From contig NZ_CAUEQY010000005.1 of the NCBI RefSeq assembly GCF_959020145.1, positions 1-64,000 of the forward strand: a DNA stretch of 64,000 nt, written 5' to 3'. The notes under the pieces were generated by a model, which did no database searches, was not told the origin of the DNA, and worked only from the letters and a program-made list of their open reading frames with translations. Within the stretch, counting starts at the first letter, position 1; every line of letters begins with the position of its first letter. Shown here piece by piece: positions 45,376 through 52,794 of the stretch. A program made the translations under genes and the position numbers. The stretch is from an uncultured Bifidobacterium sp. (GTDB lineage: Bacteria > Actinomycetota > Actinomycetes > Actinomycetales > Bifidobacteriaceae).

Positions 45376-45666
45376 GTGCGTTGGAGGTCGGGGCTACTTC
45401 CCGATCTGTTCGGACAGGTGGCGCATTTCGTCTTCCATCTTGCAAAGGACCACTCGTTCGCGGATGGCAACAAGCGCACCGCGATGTCGGTATCCCTCGC
45501 CCTCCTGGACAAGGAGGGAATCAATCTGGCCATCGACGATGACGCGGATCCTGCGGAGAACACGTTGTACAAACTGATTTCCGCACTGGTCACCGAAATT
45601 ATCACGGAGGAGACATTCGTCTCGGAGTTCAGGAACGCGGGACGTGTTTCCGGACTCCGAGAGTAA
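45340..45666 (+). pseudogene. Fic/Doc-domain remnant
   Basis: A 108-codon frame holding the Fic core HLAKDHSFADGNKRTAMS, close to the HPFxDGNKR nucleotidyl-transfer motif, followed by LALLDKEGINLAI and a helical tail. Fic/Doc proteins modify targets with AMP or phosphate. The usual N-terminal half of the fold is missing; the frame is open back to about 45295 but has no ATG, only TTG at 45340 inside the inverted repeat. It appears truncated at its 5' end next to the integrase. Confidence 0.65.
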
Positions 45667-45686
45667 CTAGCGTACGTCATCCGGTT

Positions 45687-45719
45687 CCGACCACCGTGCC
45701 GCCGCGGCACGGTGGTCGG
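45687..45719. terminator. GC-rich hairpin after Fic remnant
   Basis: CCGACCACCGTGCC and GGCACGGTGGTCGG form a 14-base perfect stem around five bases. No T-tract follows; possible structural or weak terminator. Confidence 0.5.
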
Positions 45720-45732
45720 CCGCATCGCCCTT

Positions 45733-45755
45733 GAGTCCTACTGCCGACTACGTTT
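45733..45755 (+). repeat. Right attachment-site-like direct repeat
   Basis: GAGTCCTACTGCCGACTACG plus TTT, differing from the left copy at one base. Twenty-two bases downstream lie GGCCACTTA (45777-45785) and GGTCACTTA (45788-45796), paralleling the paired repeats after the left copy. Confidence 0.75.
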
Positions 45756-45809
45756 TTATTTCGACAGAATAGCTTAGGCCACTTATAGGTCACTTATGCG
45801 GTGGCTTTG

Positions 45810-45860
45810 AACGTATGACTCCCATACGAACCGTCACGGTTCGTGTGGGAGTCATACGTT
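45810..45860. terminator. Terminator-like hairpin outside the element
   Basis: AACGTATGACTCCCATACGA pairs with TCGTGTGGGAGTCATACGTT with one mismatch and a short loop. Before the element inserted, this would have been ~100 bases behind glnA and may be its native terminator (inference). Confidence 0.65.
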
Positions 45861-46018
45861 ATCTCGCGGCGTTTATTCGGGATTCTCCGGTAAAGCTTTA
45901 AGCTAGTCGTTTAGTTCGAGGCGTGCGGCATGGACATGCAAGTATCTTTGTGCGTCGTACGGTCACATTGTGTCGGGTGGTTCCATGATGCGTCGGCGAT
46001 GCTCCTATACTCGGCCGT

Positions 46019-46948
46019 ATGTTGTTCCAAGCTGGGTCATTGCTGCTCGTCATCATCAGTGTCTATCTACTTAAGCGCATCCATATCTTCTCTGACAAAT
46101 CCTACAAAGTGGTGCAGGGGCTGGTGTTCAACCTCACCCTGCCATGCGCCATCATCATGAGTTTCGCTACGAATAAGCATCCGATGAACCTGTTGTGGCT
46201 GGTCGTGTTCGGCTTGTTCGCCTGCCTTATTCCGCTGTTCGTCGTGTATTTCGGCTCACGTGGCGACGAGCCACGCTACCGTGCCTATCAAATGCTCAAC
46301 GCGTCGGGATTGAATATCGGCGCGTTTTGTCTGCCGGTGGTGCAGACCTTCATGGGACCGAGCGCAGGTCTGCCGGTCATTATGCTCGATATAGGCAACG
46401 CCATCATCGCCACTGCCGCATCCCTGACCATTACCCGCTCGCTGCTGCACTTGGGAAGCCCCACCAAAAACCTGCCATTGAGCCTGAAGATCAAGAATAT
46501 CGCGCACGATTTCTACTCGTCCATTTCGTTCGACTGCTATATGCTCATGCTGGTGATCATGTTCGCCGGATGGAGTGTGCCGCATTGGATCGTCACGCTC
46601 ATCACTCCGTTCGCCAACGCCAACGCTTTCGCAGCAATGGCCATGATCGGCCTGATGATGGAGATCCCTGACAGTCATAAGGATCGTTCGGAACTAGGCA
46701 AAATTATCGCATGGCGATTCCTGTTCAGCATCATCATCGCATTGTCCGCATGGTTCCTGTTGCCGTTGGATGAACGTGTCCGAGAAATCATGGTACTGGC
46801 CGCATTCGCACCGGTAACGATTTTCTCCACAAAATTCACTGATTCGCTGACCGGTAACGCCAAACTCGCAGGCTTCTCGTTGACCGTCACGGCCGTTATC
46901 GGGCTGACGTTCATGACGATTCTGCACGCTGTTCTGCCGGTGGTCTGA
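46019..46948 (+). CDS. AEC-family (auxin efflux carrier-like) transporter
   Basis: A 309-residue membrane protein with about ten hydrophobic segments in two five-helix halves. VVQGLVFNLTLPCAIIMSFA (with the family's Asn-Pro-type kink region) and the second-half NAKLAGFSLTVTAVIGLTFM fit the AEC family, which in bacteria exports or imports small organic anions such as malate. Substrate unknown. It is convergent with the minus-strand lux-type array. Confidence 0.82.
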   Translation: MLFQAGSLLLVIISVYLLKRIHIFSDKSYKVVQGLVFNLTLPCAIIMSFATNKHPMNLLWLVVFGLFACLIPLFVVYFGSRGDEPRYRAYQMLNASGLNIGAFCLPVVQTFMGPSAGLPVIMLDIGNAIIATAASLTITRSLLHLGSPTKNLPLSLKIKNIAHDFYSSISFDCYMLMLVIMFAGWSVPHWIVTLITPFANANAFAAMAMIGLMMEIPDSHKDRSELGKIIAWRFLFSIIIALSAWFLLPLDERVREIMVLAAFAPVTIFSTKFTDSLTGNAKLAGFSLTVTAVIGLTFMTILHAVLPVV

Positions 46949-46961
46949 CGTTTGCCGATTC

Positions 46962-47504
46962 CTATGCGTTATGCGCTGCAATGACGCGTTCGATTTCGGT
47001 CAGATTAGACGCGAAATAGATACCATGCTGACGTTCTGCGGTGGAGAAGCCCGCATCGATCATGTGCTGTAGGAATGCCTTCATATCATCATAAAAGCCG
47101 TTGAGATTATAGAAGATGCAGGGTTGGGTCAGTTGGTCAAGACAAATTTTCGACACCACCTCACTGATTTCCTCCAACGTTCCCGTGCCGCCAGGGAAAG
47201 CGATGAACACGTCGCCAAGCTCAATCATGCGGGTCCGGCGTTCCACGATATTCGGCACGACAACCAGTTGGGTTAGGTTATGGTGTGCAACGCCTCTGTC
47301 CACAAACATCTGCGCCTCGATACCGGTCACGTCGCCGTCATGGGCGAGTACGGTGTCGGCGATCACGGCCATCAATCCTTCATCGGAGCCGCCATACACC
47401 AGCCTGTTGCCATTGTCCGCAATCCATATGCCCAATTCCTCAACGGCTTTCTTGTATATGGGATCGTTTCCCTCATGCGCACCGAGATACACGGTGATAT
47501 TCAT
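46962..47504 (-). CDS. TIGR00730 LOG-family phosphoribohydrolase
   Basis: A 180-residue Rossmann-like protein of the LOG family, which releases a base from nucleoside 5'-monophosphates (cytokinin-activating type), although bacterial substrates vary. The motif PGGTGTLEEI is clear, along with NITVYLGAHEGNDP and LVYGGSDEGLMAVIADTVLA. The ATG at 47504 has AAGGATGG ahead; longer starts are rejected. It is the last gene of the minus-strand array, 59 bases after the SDR gene, so it may be part of the TPP-controlled transcript. Confidence 0.88.
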   Translation of the reverse strand: MNITVYLGAHEGNDPIYKKAVEELGIWIADNGNRLVYGGSDEGLMAVIADTVLAHDGDVTGIEAQMFVDRGVAHHNLTQLVVVPNIVERRTRMIELGDVFIAFPGGTGTLEEISEVVSKICLDQLTQPCIFYNLNGFYDDMKAFLQHMIDAGFSTAERQHGIYFASNLTEIERVIAAHNA

Positions 47505-47563
47505 AACCATCCTTCTTTGCCGACGAATATGCTGGCGCCACAAACCAAAGTCAAAACCACGCT

Positions 47564-48358
47564 TTAACGCATCACCAAGCCCCCGTCGACGTGCAGTGTC
47601 TGGCCAGTGATGAATGATGCGTCATCGCTGGCCAGCATAGCCACGGCTCCGGCGATATCATCGGCGGTGGCGAGTCTGCCCAACGGGGTGGATGCGATGA
47701 TACGCTCGCGTACATCCTCGGTGGTGGCACGGCTCGATTCGGTGCCAACGGTGAGCCCGGCCGCGATGGCGTTCACGGTCACGCCCCATGCCCCAGCCTC
47801 CTGCGCCAATGATCTGGTGAAACCTACCAACGCACCTTTCGCAGCGGTGTAGTCATGATACGGCACAATCGGGGAGTCGACGAGGTTACTAGAGATGTTG
47901 ATAACGCGTCCTCCGGTCTGACGCCTCATCTGCGGCAGCGCTGCTTCGCAGGTGTTGTATGCGCCTTTGAGGCATCCTTCTAGCTGTGCCGCGTAATCGG
48001 ACCATCCGATGGTACCGAAGGTCTTGCGATTGCGTGGGTCGAACGAATAACGGGCGAATGCGTTATTGACGAGAATGTCCAATCCGCCGAACGTTGCGAC
48101 CACCGTGGATACCATGTCGTGCACCTGTCCGGCGTCGGTGACATCGGCCTTGCAGGTGATCACACGACCGGCCGCCTCACAATCGTCCATAATGCGTTGC
48201 GCACACCGCTTCGCACGCTCGTCATCGCTGACGTAGTTAATAGCCACGCATGCGCCGGCGCGAACCAGACGTAACGCGATCGCCGCGCCGATGCCGCGGC
48301 TCGCGCCAGTCACCAATGCGACACGTCCCTTCAACGGCAGAGAATCGGACTGCTGCAT
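47564..48358 (-). CDS. Short-chain dehydrogenase/reductase
   Basis: A 264-residue classical SDR. Cofactor site VTGASRGIGAAIAL, NNAFARY (NNAG-type), and catalytic Tyr-x3-Lys in YHDYTAAKGALVGF with Ser in ISSNLV. Closest in form to FabG-like 3-oxoacyl reductases, but the position behind LuxC/LuxE-like genes suggests it reduces the aldehyde they make (inference). It begins 54 bases after the LuxC-like stop with no terminator between. AAAGGAA precedes the ATG. Confidence 0.9.
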   Translation of the reverse strand: MQQSDSLPLKGRVALVTGASRGIGAAIALRLVRAGACVAINYVSDDERAKRCAQRIMDDCEAAGRVITCKADVTDAGQVHDMVSTVVATFGGLDILVNNAFARYSFDPRNRKTFGTIGWSDYAAQLEGCLKGAYNTCEAALPQMRRQTGGRVINISSNLVDSPIVPYHDYTAAKGALVGFTRSLAQEAGAWGVTVNAIAAGLTVGTESSRATTEDVRERIIASTPLGRLATADDIAGAVAMLASDDASFITGQTLHVDGGLVMR

Positions 48359-48412
48359 GGAAATTCCTTTCGTTTTTAGGTATACGTATTTCGTGGGATT
48401 GCTTGAATGTGA

Positions 48413-49927
48413 TTATTCGACATCCATATCGAAACCATCACAGTACATATCGGTGTTACGTTCGATATCGACGGCATGCACCAGATCAAGCAGATTGAAG
48501 CCGCCGTCGTGATGCCAGCCGGATTTCGCGCGATTCATCTCGCCTACCGGGCAGATGCGGTCGATGCCGGTCTCGCCGACGCGTTGCGCCACGTCGAACA
48601 GCCGGTCCGGAGCGAGCGCCACACCGCAGGTCTGCAACCATTGCGCGTAAGGGCGCAGCGTGGGCAGCGCGTCCTCGACATGGTCCACCGCCACGATGTT
48701 GACGGTGCGGTTCAGTGGTGTGGACAGCGAGTCGGCCATGCCGATGGACGGATAGTACAGCACCGTCCAGTCGGTGCCCGAACGCGACTGCACCACGAAC
48801 GGGTCGTCGGACGGCGCATCATCCGCGTTGCCGGCCGCGGCGGCCATCGGGCCGGCGCCCAGCATCAGCGCTTTCATCTGCGCGGTGGAACGCAACCGCT
48901 GAATCGCCATGGACTCCTCTTCGGACGGTGTGGAACGGGGATATTTGCGCTGCTGCCCGTCCAATTCGCTGGCAAGCAGTTCGGCGACCTGCGCCGGAGA
49001 CATCGCGCCGCCACGTTCCACGAACATGGTTTGCGGCGCCAGACAGCTTTGCTGGTCGTATGTGGCCACGTCGATCGCCATACGATGCACGGTGCCGGCA
49101 TACAGGTCGGCGCGAAGCGCCTCGCGGCCGATCAGCGAGAAGCCGATTTTCGCGCCGTAGCTGAGGAAAGGCTTTCCGGCACGTACGCGCGGGCGAATCG
49201 CCTCGGTGGTGTGCGACGAACCGTACGCGACCACCGCATCCGCCTCGCCAATCGCGGCATCCTCCAAATCCACGGTGCCGCCACGCCAAGGCACAATCGC
49301 CAAAGCGTCCGCCATATCGGGGTCGACGCTTGCCAGGGAACGGGCGAACAGCACCGGCATCAGCGGCTCGTCGAACGACGATTTGCCGAGAATCGCGCTT
49401 TTCGTCAGCAGACCCATCGTCATGCTCCACACGGGAATGCCCGGCACATTGCTGGAAAACACGTGGAACGACAATTCCGGACCGTACAGCCGCGTGTATC
49501 CGCCCGAACGGTTCGGGCGATACTCGTCAAGCATCTGCGGGCAATTCAACTCGTCATCCACGAAACGCAGCAGCTCACGCCGACGGAACATGCGCATGTA
49601 CCGCTTCAATTCGATACGCACCATGGACGCGTCATAGCCGGTGACCGCGGGAATGAGCCGCTCCGCAAGCCGACGTTCCGGATATTCCGGATCCGTCCAC
49701 AATTCTACGGCGCGCGCGATCACGTCGACGATCCCGTCCGTGGAATACCGCGCCAGTTTCTCGGCGCGATGCCGCCGCACCGACGCCGCCAGCGCATGCA
49801 CGGCATCGGCGTCGAGACGGGGGAAACGCAACGTCGCCGTGCCGCCATCGGACGCCGTGACGTTGCGTGTGTCGAAATTATGGAACTCGAAATCCCGCGG
49901 CGCGTGGAAAATGTCGACGTCGCTCAT
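48413..49927 (-). CDS. LuxC-like acyl reductase
   Basis: A 504-residue protein of the LuxC acyl-CoA/acyl-protein reductase family (aldehyde-dehydrogenase fold), reducing an activated acyl group to aldehyde with NADPH. The catalytic Cys295 lies in YDQQSCLAPQTMFVERGGAM. Other marks: FSSNVPGIPVWSMTMGLLTK, FARSLASVDPDMADALAIV and VAYGSSHTTEAIRPRV (nucleotide site). The ATG at 49927 overlaps the LuxE-like stop as ATGA, so the two are translationally coupled; a longer frame to 50263 lies inside that gene and is rejected. No luxAB or luxD is present. Confidence 0.9.
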   Translation of the reverse strand: MSDVDIFHAPRDFEFHNFDTRNVTASDGGTATLRFPRLDADAVHALAASVRRHRAEKLARYSTDGIVDVIARAVELWTDPEYPERRLAERLIPAVTGYDASMVRIELKRYMRMFRRRELLRFVDDELNCPQMLDEYRPNRSGGYTRLYGPELSFHVFSSNVPGIPVWSMTMGLLTKSAILGKSSFDEPLMPVLFARSLASVDPDMADALAIVPWRGGTVDLEDAAIGEADAVVAYGSSHTTEAIRPRVRAGKPFLSYGAKIGFSLIGREALRADLYAGTVHRMAIDVATYDQQSCLAPQTMFVERGGAMSPAQVAELLASELDGQQRKYPRSTPSEEESMAIQRLRSTAQMKALMLGAGPMAAAAGNADDAPSDDPFVVQSRSGTDWTVLYYPSIGMADSLSTPLNRTVNIVAVDHVEDALPTLRPYAQWLQTCGVALAPDRLFDVAQRVGETGIDRICPVGEMNRAKSGWHHDGGFNLLDLVHAVDIERNTDMYCDGFDMDVE

Positions 49928-51066
49928 GCGTTGGCCGCCATCACCTCGTCGACGGTGATCGAACAGCCACGCGCCTCGGCGCCCTTCGCACGACCGTTCA
50001 GCACATAGCCATGTTCGGTGCGCACACCCAGATCCTCCGTCAGAATAGCCAGGCACGAATTCCAATTCGCCAGATCGTAATGCGCGATCACACCCTGCTC
50101 GCCATCGGCGACCGGCGTAAGCGAAGCCGGATCGAGGAACACCGAACGCACCCACGACGGCGTGGCTTTGAGATAATTCGACGAACCATCCGTGTAATAG
50201 GACAGGATGTTCTGATCGTAGATCTGCGAACTCAACTCCGTCATGCCATACATGTTCACGCAATGCGAGCGCTTCACGCCGAACACTCGTTCGAACGCCG
50301 CATACAGGTCGTCGACCGTCATGTCGGTGCGCGTGCTTTTGAAACCGCCCGTATCGAACACGCGGGAATCGGCGGCCAGAGCGTAGGTCTTGCCCTGCTT
50401 GTCCAGATAATCCAGCAGATACAGGTAGGCGGAGGAGGCGCCCATAAGCATCACCGGTTCGCTGTCGGCCGCGGCCTCGTCGAGGAAGCGCTCGACGCCC
50501 GTGAAATCAAGGCCATCCTCATGGAAGAAGAAGCCGCTGCCTTCGGCGCCGCACTGCTCCACGGCGCGGGTCAGATATCGGGACAGCGACGAATGCTCGT
50601 TCATGTCCCATGCGGGGGAGAGGACCGCGATGCGGATGCGCTCGCGGTCGGGCATGATGAAATGCCTGAACGGCACGATCATCGACTCGTCCCACACCTG
50701 CAGGTCGGGGTGGAAGTTGCGCCCGCGTTGACCGGGATGCGTGGTACCGCTGGTGGTGAACACCGCTTCGCAATCCTGTTCGGGCACGGAGGTGAGCGTC
50801 AGCATTTTGAAGCCGTCCACCGGCATGGGGGGAATCTGCATCCAGTTGGCGAGCGTCTGCGGCGTCACGCGTTTGGACATGCAGTAGGCGCGGTATGGGA
50901 GGTTGTGCTCGAATTGAAAGGCGAAGATATGCTTCGCCAGCGTGTCGAACGCCTCATCGGGCGCCTTGCCGCAGCCGTATTGTGCGATGAAGTCGAGCAC
51001 CTCCCGTTTGATGGTTTCCTTCGTCTCGTCGATGTTCGTGGATTCCTGCGATTGCCCCATGCTCAT
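49924..51066 (-). CDS. LuxE-like acyl-protein synthetase
   Basis: A 380-residue ANL-superfamily enzyme of the LuxE type, which activates a carboxylic acid with ATP and passes it, as an acyl thioester, to the LuxC-type reductase. The AMP-binding motif is TTSGTTHPGQRG (104-115), with VNMYGMTELSSQIYDQ as the adenylate-binding motif and GVIAHYDLANWN near the C-terminus. It starts 49 bases after the permease stop (GGAAAGGACATGGC ahead) and overlaps the LuxC-like gene by four bases. Carboxylic acid substrate unknown. Confidence 0.9.
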   Translation of the reverse strand: MSMGQSQESTNIDETKETIKREVLDFIAQYGCGKAPDEAFDTLAKHIFAFQFEHNLPYRAYCMSKRVTPQTLANWMQIPPMPVDGFKMLTLTSVPEQDCEAVFTTSGTTHPGQRGRNFHPDLQVWDESMIVPFRHFIMPDRERIRIAVLSPAWDMNEHSSLSRYLTRAVEQCGAEGSGFFFHEDGLDFTGVERFLDEAAADSEPVMLMGASSAYLYLLDYLDKQGKTYALAADSRVFDTGGFKSTRTDMTVDDLYAAFERVFGVKRSHCVNMYGMTELSSQIYDQNILSYYTDGSSNYLKATPSWVRSVFLDPASLTPVADGEQGVIAHYDLANWNSCLAILTEDLGVRTEHGYVLNGRAKGAEARGCSITVDEVMAANA

Positions 51067-51115
51067 GCCATGTCCTTTCCGTCGTATGGTTGTCGGATTA
51101 TTCGGATGCTTTCGA

Positions 51116-52510
51116 TTATTCCGCTTGTTTCGTCCGCTCGTCTGCGTGTCGTGCGATAAAGTTCGGTAGGTCGATGATGAGGGCCTTGAGAATCACGACG
51201 CTGAACGCGCCGACCAGAATCGAATTCGAGAAGAACACGTGCGCTCCTCCTCCAAGACCGCTCAACGCGTTCGGCAGGGCGATGCCAAGCAGCAGGGAAA
51301 GGCCGATCACCACTTGGGTGCGGTCGTCGCTTTCCACCTTGCGCAGCGTGTTGAAGCCGGTGCTGATGAGGCTTGCGGCGGCCGGCAGGAAGATGGCGCC
51401 GATCACGGGGGATGGGATGAGCGACAGCACTGCGCCCGCCTTCGGAATGAAACCAAGCACCACGAACACCACGCCGGCAATGATCACCGGCACGCGGGTG
51501 CGGGTCTTGCCTTCGTCAGTGACTTTGAGCAGCGCCACGTTCTGCGGATACGCGGTGGTGGTGAAACCGCCGATCAGCGAGGAGATCGCCGAACCGGCGG
51601 CCTCTCCGGCAAGACCGTAACGCACCTGGCGGTCCTGGAGCTTCGTGCCTTGGATCTCCGTGGCCGCCTGATACACGCCGAGGGCTTCCATGATGGCCAC
51701 CAGATAGGCGATGAAGAACGGTACGAAAATCGCCGCGTTGAAATCGAAACCGCCATACGGCATGAACTTGGGCAGGCCGAGCCACGGCTTGGAGGCCACC
51801 GCGGAGAAGTCGGCCATGCCGAACGCCAGAGACAGCGCGGTGCCCACGACCAGTGCGATCAGATACGACAGCGCCTTCACCATGCCCTTGCCGAACTGGG
51901 AAAGCACCACCACCAGCACGCAGGTGATGATGGAGACGGCCAGCGTCTTCGGATCGGCGAAGCCCTTGTCTCCCGGCGCGCCGCCAAGGAACTCGCTCAA
52001 TGTGAATCCCGACAGGGAGACGCCGACGAGGAAGATGATCACGCCCGATACGATCGGGGCGAACAGGAACCGCAGCTTCTCGATCACACGCGTCAGGCAC
52101 AGCACCAGGAAAATCAGCGAGCTGATGAAGATGGACGTGCCGGCCGCGGCAAGTGATCCGGCGGTGCCGGCGGCGATCATCAGCGCGTCGAACGCCGCGG
52201 AAGGACCCTGAACGATGGGCAGGCGCACCAGTTTCGTGGCCTGGATAAGCGTGACCAGGCCGGAGACGATGAAAATGGCGTTCACCATGTTCGACGACAA
52301 TGCCAACGGCAGACCGATGGCGCCCGCCACGAACACCGGATCAAGCCACACGTTTGATACGAGCACATGCTGCAATCCCAGCAGGGCGTTCTTCGGCGTG
52401 ACCTTCTTTTCGGCTGACGAACCGGCTTCCGCCACGCTCGTTTCGGTTTTCTTTCTGGTTGCGGCATCGCCGTGCGGCTGCGTCTGCGTCGATGGCTTTT
52501 CGTTGGCCAT
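51116..52510 (-). CDS. NCS2-family nucleobase-type permease
   Basis: A 464-residue membrane protein of the NCS2 (xanthine/uracil permease) family, with about 12-14 hydrophobic segments. Family marks include LLGLQHVLVSNVWLDPVFV, QGPSAAFDALMIAAGTAGSL, FFIAYLVAIMEALGVYQAAT and GGFTTTAYPQNVALLKVTDE. A polar ~35-residue N-terminus precedes the first helix. It lies behind a TPP riboswitch, unusual for this family, and heads the LuxE-LuxC-SDR array. The substrate may therefore be a thiamine-related pyrimidine or thiazole rather than xanthine or uracil (inference). Confidence 0.88.
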   Translation of the reverse strand: MANEKPSTQTQPHGDAATRKKTETSVAEAGSSAEKKVTPKNALLGLQHVLVSNVWLDPVFVAGAIGLPLALSSNMVNAIFIVSGLVTLIQATKLVRLPIVQGPSAAFDALMIAAGTAGSLAAAGTSIFISSLIFLVLCLTRVIEKLRFLFAPIVSGVIIFLVGVSLSGFTLSEFLGGAPGDKGFADPKTLAVSIITCVLVVVLSQFGKGMVKALSYLIALVVGTALSLAFGMADFSAVASKPWLGLPKFMPYGGFDFNAAIFVPFFIAYLVAIMEALGVYQAATEIQGTKLQDRQVRYGLAGEAAGSAISSLIGGFTTTAYPQNVALLKVTDEGKTRTRVPVIIAGVVFVVLGFIPKAGAVLSLIPSPVIGAIFLPAAASLISTGFNTLRKVESDDRTQVVIGLSLLLGIALPNALSGLGGGAHVFFSNSILVGAFSVVILKALIIDLPNFIARHADERTKQAE

Positions 52511-52604
52511 GGTGTCCCTTCTCGACTTCCATTGGGTATGTGCACAAGCCGAAATACAACGGAGATCGTCTCTACGGGACGCGACGTGTTTTGCCGGTAC
52601 TGTT

Positions 52605-52681
52605 CCTACGCAAGCATTACCTTGATCAGGTCAAGGGTCCGGGCGGTCGCCCGTCTCAGCCGTATTCGGCACCCCCTGTAC
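52605..52681 (-). ncRNA. TPP riboswitch before NCS2-lux-type array
   Basis: On the minus strand: TACAGGGGGTGCCGAATACG, GGCTGAGACGGGCG, CCCGGACCCTTGACCTGATC, AAGGTAATGCTTGCGTAGG. All conserved THI-box parts are present and complete. It lies 95 bases before the NCS2 start. A TATGAT -10-like hexamer (minus strand, 52695-52700) sits just upstream of it. Confidence 0.95.
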
Positions 52682-52727
52682 TTCGACGCGCCCAATCATA
52701 ACGCCACCGTCCAACCGAAACAGGAAA

Positions 52728-52772
52728 AAATACGGCATGCGTGTCCGTTGCATGGGGACGCATGCCGTATTT
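52728..52772 (-). terminator. Terminator after ABC ATPase gene
   Basis: AAATACGGCATGCG pairs with CGCATGCCGTATTT. On the minus strand it is followed by TTTTTT-like bases, so it ends the ABC transporter transcript and insulates the TPP-controlled array. Confidence 0.88.
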
Positions 52773-52794
52773 CTTTTCGAGAAGCTGCCGACGC

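Larger units (their letters stand above)
41281..45755. mobile_element. Small integrated genetic element behind glnA
   Basis: About 4.5 kb bounded by two copies of a 23-base direct repeat. Inside are an excisionase-like gene, a tyrosine integrase with one nonsense codon, a HigB/HigA-like pair, two unknown genes and a Fic remnant. Base composition of the unknown genes is more GC-rich than the neighbours. No structural phage, relaxase or replication genes are present, so it is a degenerate island or satellite rather than a full prophage or ICE. The disrupted integrase suggests it cannot move unaided. Confidence 0.75.
45667..46018. other. Intergenic stretch at right end of element
   Basis: A 352-base gap with no gene. 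It holds the GC-rich hairpin, the right attachment repeat, the paired ACTTA repeats and a terminator-like hairpin at 45810-45860. The last ~150 bases before the AEC transporter gene carry no feature I can name. Confidence 0.6.

Noticed and set aside
48413..51066. Bioluminescence (lux) operon
   Set aside because: LuxC- and LuxE-like genes are present, but luciferase (luxA, luxB) and the acyl-transferase luxD are absent, and the riboswitch points to thiamine metabolism.
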